NCBI GenBank assembly: GCA_036397815.1
Contig: DASWIE010000099.1
Coordinates: 1 to 24,513 of the forward strand
Origin: DASQFY01 sp036397815
GTDB taxonomy: Bacteria > Chloroflexota > Limnocylindria > QHBO01
Direction of reading: 5' to 3'
DNA: 24,513 bases
The notes beneath the pieces are model-generated. The model made no database searches and was not told where the DNA came from. It worked only from the letters and a program-made list of their open reading frames with translations. The stretch's first letter is position 1; every line of letters begins with the position of its first letter. The translations under genes and the position numbers were made by a program. Of this stretch, positions 21,148 through 24,513 are shown one piece after another.

Positions 21148-21804
21148 CTACAGGAACACGATCCCGTTACCACCGGGATCCACGCCAGAGCGAAGGGCTC
21201 CGAGGACGGCTTTGGTGCCGAGTGGAAAGCTATCCCTCAGCGCGCCTCCCGCCTCCGCAACGGCGCGGCGATTGGCGCGGGTCGCTGCGATCACCAGGAT
21301 TAGTCGCGCGTCGCGTGCGTCGGCCTGCTTCACGGTCAGGCGGCGGACCTGAGCCTGGACGTCGCGGAGTCGGCTGATGAACTCGTGCATGACCTGTAAC
21401 GAGCCGCGAGCCAGCAGCAAGTCGAAGGCACGCTGGTCACCTGGCAGGCCGACCGGCGCCTCGAGCTTCGAGTTCCAGCGGCCGCGGGCCACAACCCCAC
21501 GATATCGGTTGATCATGCTGAGTTGGCCGGCGTCCCGCAGCCGTCCGGTCGCCGGAAAGAGCTTCCCGCTGAACGCCATTCCCACACAGGCTGCGACGAG
21601 CGCGAGATCGTCTAGCGTGACTCGTTGGAGTGCGGCGCGCTCGATCCGCCCGACCCGGGCGTGGGACCAGCCGAGTGCTCTGCCGACGTCGCCCTGGCGA
21701 AGCCCGGCTGCGAGCCGCGCCTCGCGCAGGTCGGTGCCGAGCTCCTGCCGCTGGCGCATCGCGCGTTGCCTGGCCTGCTCCACGATGCGGATCCGGTTTG
21801 CCAT
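21148..21804 (-). CDS. XRE helix-turn-helix protein with conserved C-terminal domain (paralogue C)
   Basis: About 218 residues from an ATG at 21804; a GTG at 21828 is possible. The N-terminal helix-turn-helix reads EARLAAGLRQGDVGRALGWS, then HARVGRIERAALQRVTLDDL. The C-terminal domain matches paralogues A and B, though it is the most diverged of the three: LRDAGQLSMINRYRGVV, WNSKLEAPVG, DQRAFDLLLARG, a HEFISRLRDVQAQVRRLTVK block (conserved E, D-x-QAQ-x-R and K), LILVIAATRANRR, FPLGTKAVLGALRSG and GGNGIVFL. This version is closest to a type I recall in actinobacterial and Chloroflexota XRE proteins, where D, E and K are well kept and a nuclease-like fold seems possible but unproven. It is flanked on both sides by 74-bp identical repeats and is antisense to both neighbours. 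Confidence 0.86.
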   Translation of the reverse strand: MANRIRIVEQARQRAMRQRQELGTDLREARLAAGLRQGDVGRALGWSHARVGRIERAALQRVTLDDLALVAACVGMAFSGKLFPATGRLRDAGQLSMINRYRGVVARGRWNSKLEAPVGLPGDQRAFDLLLARGSLQVMHEFISRLRDVQAQVRRLTVKQADARDARLILVIAATRANRRAVAEAGGALRDSFPLGTKAVLGALRSGVDPGGNGIVFL

Positions 21805-21865
21805 GCCAGCAGCATCTCGCGAGACCACGTACCGCTCGCTTATTGCCGGCTTACGAACAACACGC

Positions 21866-21974
21866 GATCACATCGGCCAAGTTAGGCCCCATTCGACCCG
21901 TCTTTGGCTGCCGGGAACGACCGATGATCCAGGCGGCCACCGAAGGACCCCATTTTGGCCGATAGGATCGCCCG
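21866..21974 (+). repeat. Locus C flanking repeat, right copy
   Basis: Second copy of the 74-bp repeat, in the same orientation as the left copy. Bounding inverted nonamers lie at 21872-21880 (ATCGGCCAA) and 21955-21963 (TTGGCCGAT), with the same 92-bp span as the left copy. It lies between the XRE C start and the promoter of the methyltransferase gene. Confidence 0.93.
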
Positions 21975-22004
21975 GTGAACACGGGACGCTCCGCGAGCAC
22001 CGGC

Positions 22005-22010
22005 TAACAT
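22005..22010 (+). promoter_or_regulatory. -10 box of the O-methyltransferase gene (probably leaderless)
   Basis: TAACAT ends six bases before the ATG at 22017, with no Shine-Dalgarno. The repeated unit of XRE locus C ends about 30 bases upstream, near the -35 position. Confidence 0.5.
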
Positions 22011-22016
22011 CTTCCC

Positions 22017-22679
22017 ATGTCGAATGCATCCATCGGTCTTGACGAGAAGCTCCACGCCTACCTTCTGGAGGTGGGGGTCCGCGAGCACGAGGTCCTGCGC
22101 CGCCTCCGCGAGGAGACGGCGGGCCTGCCGGAGAGCCGGATGCAGATCGCGCCCGAGGAGGGCGCCTTCCTGGCGCTGCTGGTGCGGATCCTGGATGCCC
22201 GCAAAGTCCTGGAGATCGGCACGTTCACCGGCTACTCCTCGACGGCCATGGCGCTGGCCCTCCCGGCGGACGGCCGCATCATCTGCTGTGACCTTTCGGA
22301 GGAATGGACCGATGTCGCCCGCCGTGCCTGGGCCGATGCCGGGGTCGCCGACCGTATCGACCTGCGGTTGGGCCCTGCCCTCGACACCCTGGAGCAGCTC
22401 TTCGCGGCAGGCGAGGAGGGGAGCTTCGACATGGCGTTCATCGATGCCGACAAGGCGAACTACGCCGGCTACTACGAGGCCGCCCTGCGGCTGGTGCGCC
22501 AGGGCGGGGTGATCGCGATCGACAACGTGCTGTGGAGCGGCCGCGTCGTCGATCCGGAGGTGACCGACGAGGCCACGAACGCGATCCGCGCCATCAACGA
22601 TGACATCGCCGCCGACGAGCGGGTGGATATCGCCATGCTCCCGCTGGCGGATGGGGTGACCCTCGCCCGAGTCCGCTGA
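22017..22679 (+). CDS. Class I SAM-dependent O-methyltransferase
   Basis: A 220-residue enzyme of the caffeoyl-CoA-type O-methyltransferase family (Methyltransf_3), which methylates catechol-like hydroxyls using S-adenosylmethionine and usually a divalent metal. The SAM-binding motif VLEIGTFTGYSSTAMALALP (about residues 62-81), the acidic end of strand 2 (IICCDLSEEW), and the metal and catalytic region DMAFIDADKANYAGYYEAAL with LVRQGGVIAIDNVLWSGRV are all typical. Length is normal for the family. The ATG at 22017 lies directly behind a -10-like box. The natural substrate is unknown. It is followed after 69 bases by the cyclase-ATPase gene on the same strand. Confidence 0.94.
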   Translation: MSNASIGLDEKLHAYLLEVGVREHEVLRRLREETAGLPESRMQIAPEEGAFLALLVRILDARKVLEIGTFTGYSSTAMALALPADGRIICCDLSEEWTDVARRAWADAGVADRIDLRLGPALDTLEQLFAAGEEGSFDMAFIDADKANYAGYYEAALRLVRQGGVIAIDNVLWSGRVVDPEVTDEATNAIRAINDDIAADERVDIAMLPLADGVTLARVR

Positions 22680-22711
22680 GCCCGGCCCCGTGAACGCGCG
22701 GCGCGGCGGTG

Positions 22712-22742
22712 TAGATTTGTCGCCCCACAGCAGCCTCGAGGG
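22712..22742 (+). promoter_or_regulatory. -10 box and ribosome-binding site of the cyclase-ATPase gene
   Basis: TAGATT (22712-22717) is followed by GAGGG (22738-22742), six bases before the TTG at 22749. The Shine-Dalgarno supports the unusual TTG start, since no ATG or GTG lies in frame nearby. Confidence 0.5.
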
Positions 22743-22748
22743 TGCCGC

Positions 22749-24513
22749 TTGATCTGCGCGAACTGCGGAACCGAGAATGAGCCGAGCGCAAAGTTCTGCA
22801 TCGCATGCGGTGCGCGGCAGTCGGTCGTCTGCTCGGTGTGCGGCCACGCCAACCTGCCGACCGCGCGGTTCTGCGCCGAGTGCGGGTCGACCATGCCGGT
22901 GGCCGCGACCGGTGACGCCACGGGCCAGGCGCCGGCGCCACCCCACGCCAACGGGGCGGTGGCCGAACGGCGTCTCGTCTCCGTCCTCTTCGCCGACCTG
23001 GTCGGCTTCACAACCCTCTCCCAGGACCGCGATCCGGAGGACACCCGCGACCTGCTGAGCCGCTATTTCGAGATCACGCGGGCCGTCATCGAGGGGCATG
23101 GTGGTACGGTCGAGAAGTTCATCGGTGACGCGGTGATGGCGGTCTGGGGAGCGCCGGTGGCCCACGAGGACGACGCGGAGCGGGCCGTCCGTGCCGCTTT
23201 GGAGATCGTGGCCCAGGTGCCGTCGATCGCGGATGGGGAAGACGCCCTCCAGGCGCGCGCCGGCGTGCTCACCGGCGAGGCCGCAGTCACCCTGGGCGCG
23301 ACGGGTCAGGGCATGGTGGCCGGCGACCTGGTGAACACGGCCAGCCGGCTTCAGTCGGCGGCAGCTCCCGGCACGGTGCTGGTGGGCGAGGCGACGTACC
23401 GAGCCGCTTCGACCGCGATCGCCTTTGAACCGGCGGGCGACCAGGTCCTGAAGGGCAAGACGGCGCCGGTGCCCGCATGGCGGGCCACCTCCATCGTTGC
23501 GCGACGCGGAGGCTCCGGCCGCGCCTCGATCCTCGAGCCGCCGTTCGTCGGCCGCGATGACGAGCTGCGTCTCCTCAAGGACCTGTTCGAGGCCACGTCC
23601 CGGGAGAGCAAGTCCCGGCTGGTGACGGTCGTCGGTCAGGCGGGCATGGGGAAGAGCCGGCTCGCCTGGGAGTTCGAGAAGTACATGGACGGGGTCGTCG
23701 CGACGGTCTATTGGCACGAGGGTCGCTCCCCCGCCTACGGTGCGGGGATCAGCTACTGGGCCCTTGCCGAGATGGTGCGGCGCCGAGCCGGGATCGCCGA
23801 AGGTGACGACGACGCCACCGTACGACGCAGGCTGTCCGCAACGCTCGACGAGTTCGTGACCGACCCGGCCGAGCGTCGCTCGATCGAGCCACGGCTGGCT
23901 GGACTGCTGGGCCTGGACGAGCTGCCAGCCGAGGGGCGCGAGGAGCTCTTCGCCGCCTGGCGCACCTTCTTCGAGCGGATGGCGGGTGTCGCCCCGGTGA
24001 TCATGGTCTTCAGCGACCTGCAGTGGGCCGACCAGGGCATGCTCGACTTCGTCGAGGACCTGCTGCACTGGACCCGCGCGGTGCCGATCTTCGTGGTCGG
24101 CCTGGCCCGTCCCGAGCTGCTCGAGGGGCGGCAGGACTTCGGCGGCGGCGGTCGCAGTGTGACGCGCATCAACCTCGAGCCGCTTCCCGACGAGGCGATG
24201 CGCCAGCTGCTCGAGGGGCTCGTCCCCGGTTTGCCGCCCGCGGCCGTGCGATCGATGGTCGAGCGCGCGGAGGGGATCCCGCTGTACGCGGTCGAAACGG
24301 TGCGGATGCTCCTCGATCGCGACCTGCTGCTGGCCGAGGAGGGCGGCTATCGCCTGGCGGGTGAGCTTCCGCAGCTCGGCGTGGCGGAGACGCTGCAGGC
24401 CCTGATCGCCTCACGTCTCGACGCGAACCGGCCAGAGGACCGCGCACTGCTGCTCGACGCATCGGTCCTGGGCCAGAGCTTCACCCTCGAGGCGCTGGCC
24501 GCTGTGGCCGGTG
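22749..24513 (+). CDS. Zinc-ribbon, class III adenylate/guanylate cyclase and AAA ATPase protein (3' end outside the window)
   Basis: The first 588 residues of a large multidomain signalling protein, cut by the window edge. Two CxxC zinc ribbons come first (Cys3, 6, 17, 20 and Cys28, 31, 42, 45). A class III cyclase domain follows (about 72-240): LVSVLFADLVGFTTLS with metal-binding Asp83, and VEKFIGDAVMAVWGAP with Asp127. Then comes an AAA_16-type ATPase (from about 270: PPFVGRDDELRLL, Walker A GQAGMGKS at 296-303, Walker B-like VFSDLQWAD near 418-425). Such proteins usually end in TPR-like repeats. It would make cyclic nucleotide and may act as a STAND-type switch. Both metal Asp residues are intact, so activity is plausible. 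TTG is used as start, with a GAGGG just upstream. Its product could feed the cNMP-binding protein at 9148, but that is inference. Confidence 0.93.
   Translation, partial: MICANCGTENEPSAKFCIACGARQSVVCSVCGHANLPTARFCAECGSTMPVAATGDATGQAPAPPHANGAVAERRLVSVLFADLVGFTTLSQDRDPEDTRDLLSRYFEITRAVIEGHGGTVEKFIGDAVMAVWGAPVAHEDDAERAVRAALEIVAQVPSIADGEDALQARAGVLTGEAAVTLGATGQGMVAGDLVNTASRLQSAAAPGTVLVGEATYRAASTAIAFEPAGDQVLKGKTAPVPAWRATSIVARRGGSGRASILEPPFVGRDDELRLLKDLFEATSRESKSRLVTVVGQAGMGKSRLAWEFEKYMDGVVATVYWHEGRSPAYGAGISYWALAEMVRRRAGIAEGDDDATVRRRLSATLDEFVTDPAERRSIEPRLAGLLGLDELPAEGREELFAAWRTFFERMAGVAPVIMVFSDLQWADQGMLDFVEDLLHWTRAVPIFVVGLARPELLEGRQDFGGGGRSVTRINLEPLPDEAMRQLLEGLVPGLPPAAVRSMVERAEGIPLYAVETVRMLLDRDLLLAEEGGYRLAGELPQLGVAETLQALIASRLDANRPEDRALLLDASVLGQSFTLEALAAVAG

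Noticed and set aside
8155..21828. Type II toxin-antitoxin operons from the XRE genes
   Set aside because: Each XRE gene is alone, with no small partner frame before or after it, and its long C-terminal domain is unlike an antitoxin tail.
21882..24068. A 728-codon open frame on the minus strand
   Set aside because: It lies antisense to the clear methyltransferase and cyclase-ATPase genes, has a low-complexity Arg/Gly/His/Asp-rich translation and no recognisable domain; it is a high-GC shadow frame.

Overview
The window is very GC-rich, densely coded bacterial chromosome. Its mix of genes (DUF885 and beta-lactamase-type hydrolases, a zinc-ribbon/adenylate-cyclase/AAA protein, DtxR, AcsA, lipoproteins), frequent GTG starts and promoters with a TANNNT box only 6-7 bases before the start codon suggest a high-GC, Gram-positive-like lineage. 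A Chloroflexota soil or freshwater lineage is my best guess, with an actinobacterial-like genome as the alternative. No rRNA, tRNA, CRISPR array, transposase or phage gene was seen.

Layout. 43-1876 (minus): a TetR regulator, an AlaX-type tRNA-editing protein and a nitroreductase, with overlapping stops and starts. 1938-3608: a DUF885 peptidase-like protein, convergent with an exported serine hydrolase (4852-3629). 4930-8074: two MFS transporters around a MarR regulator; the first MFS start codon lies inside a perfect palindrome. 8086-9077: XRE locus A. 9148-11588: a stand-alone cyclic-nucleotide-binding protein and acetyl-CoA synthetase. 11595-14497: two lipoproteins and a secreted SGNH hydrolase with a PKD domain. 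14522-15496: XRE locus B. 15550-17392: a DtxR regulator, a small membrane protein and a nitrilase-family amidohydrolase. 17483-20993: a tightly overlapping operon of a membrane-anchored propeller-like protein (preceded by a possible 10-codon leader ORF), a DUF971 protein, a patatin phospholipase and a PIG-L deacetylase. 21011-21974: XRE locus C. 22017-24513: an O-methyltransferase and the start of a large zinc-ribbon/adenylate-cyclase/AAA protein cut by the window end.

The most unusual structure is the trio of XRE loci. Three diverged paralogues share an N-terminal helix-turn-helix and the same roughly 140-residue C-terminal domain. Each sits alone, antisense, in the gap between two plus-strand genes, and each is bracketed on BOTH sides by its own repeat set: imperfect inverted repeats at A, 15-bp AGCAC-N5-GTGCT palindromes at B, and 74-bp identical direct repeats inside 92-bp inverted-repeat-bounded units at C. 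Each repeat-to-repeat unit is about 0.95-1.0 kb. Autoregulatory operators would explain the 5' copies but not the matching 3' copies. The layout recalls REP/RAYT single-gene elements, but with a different protein, and may be an undescribed class of solitary mobile or selfish gene cassette.
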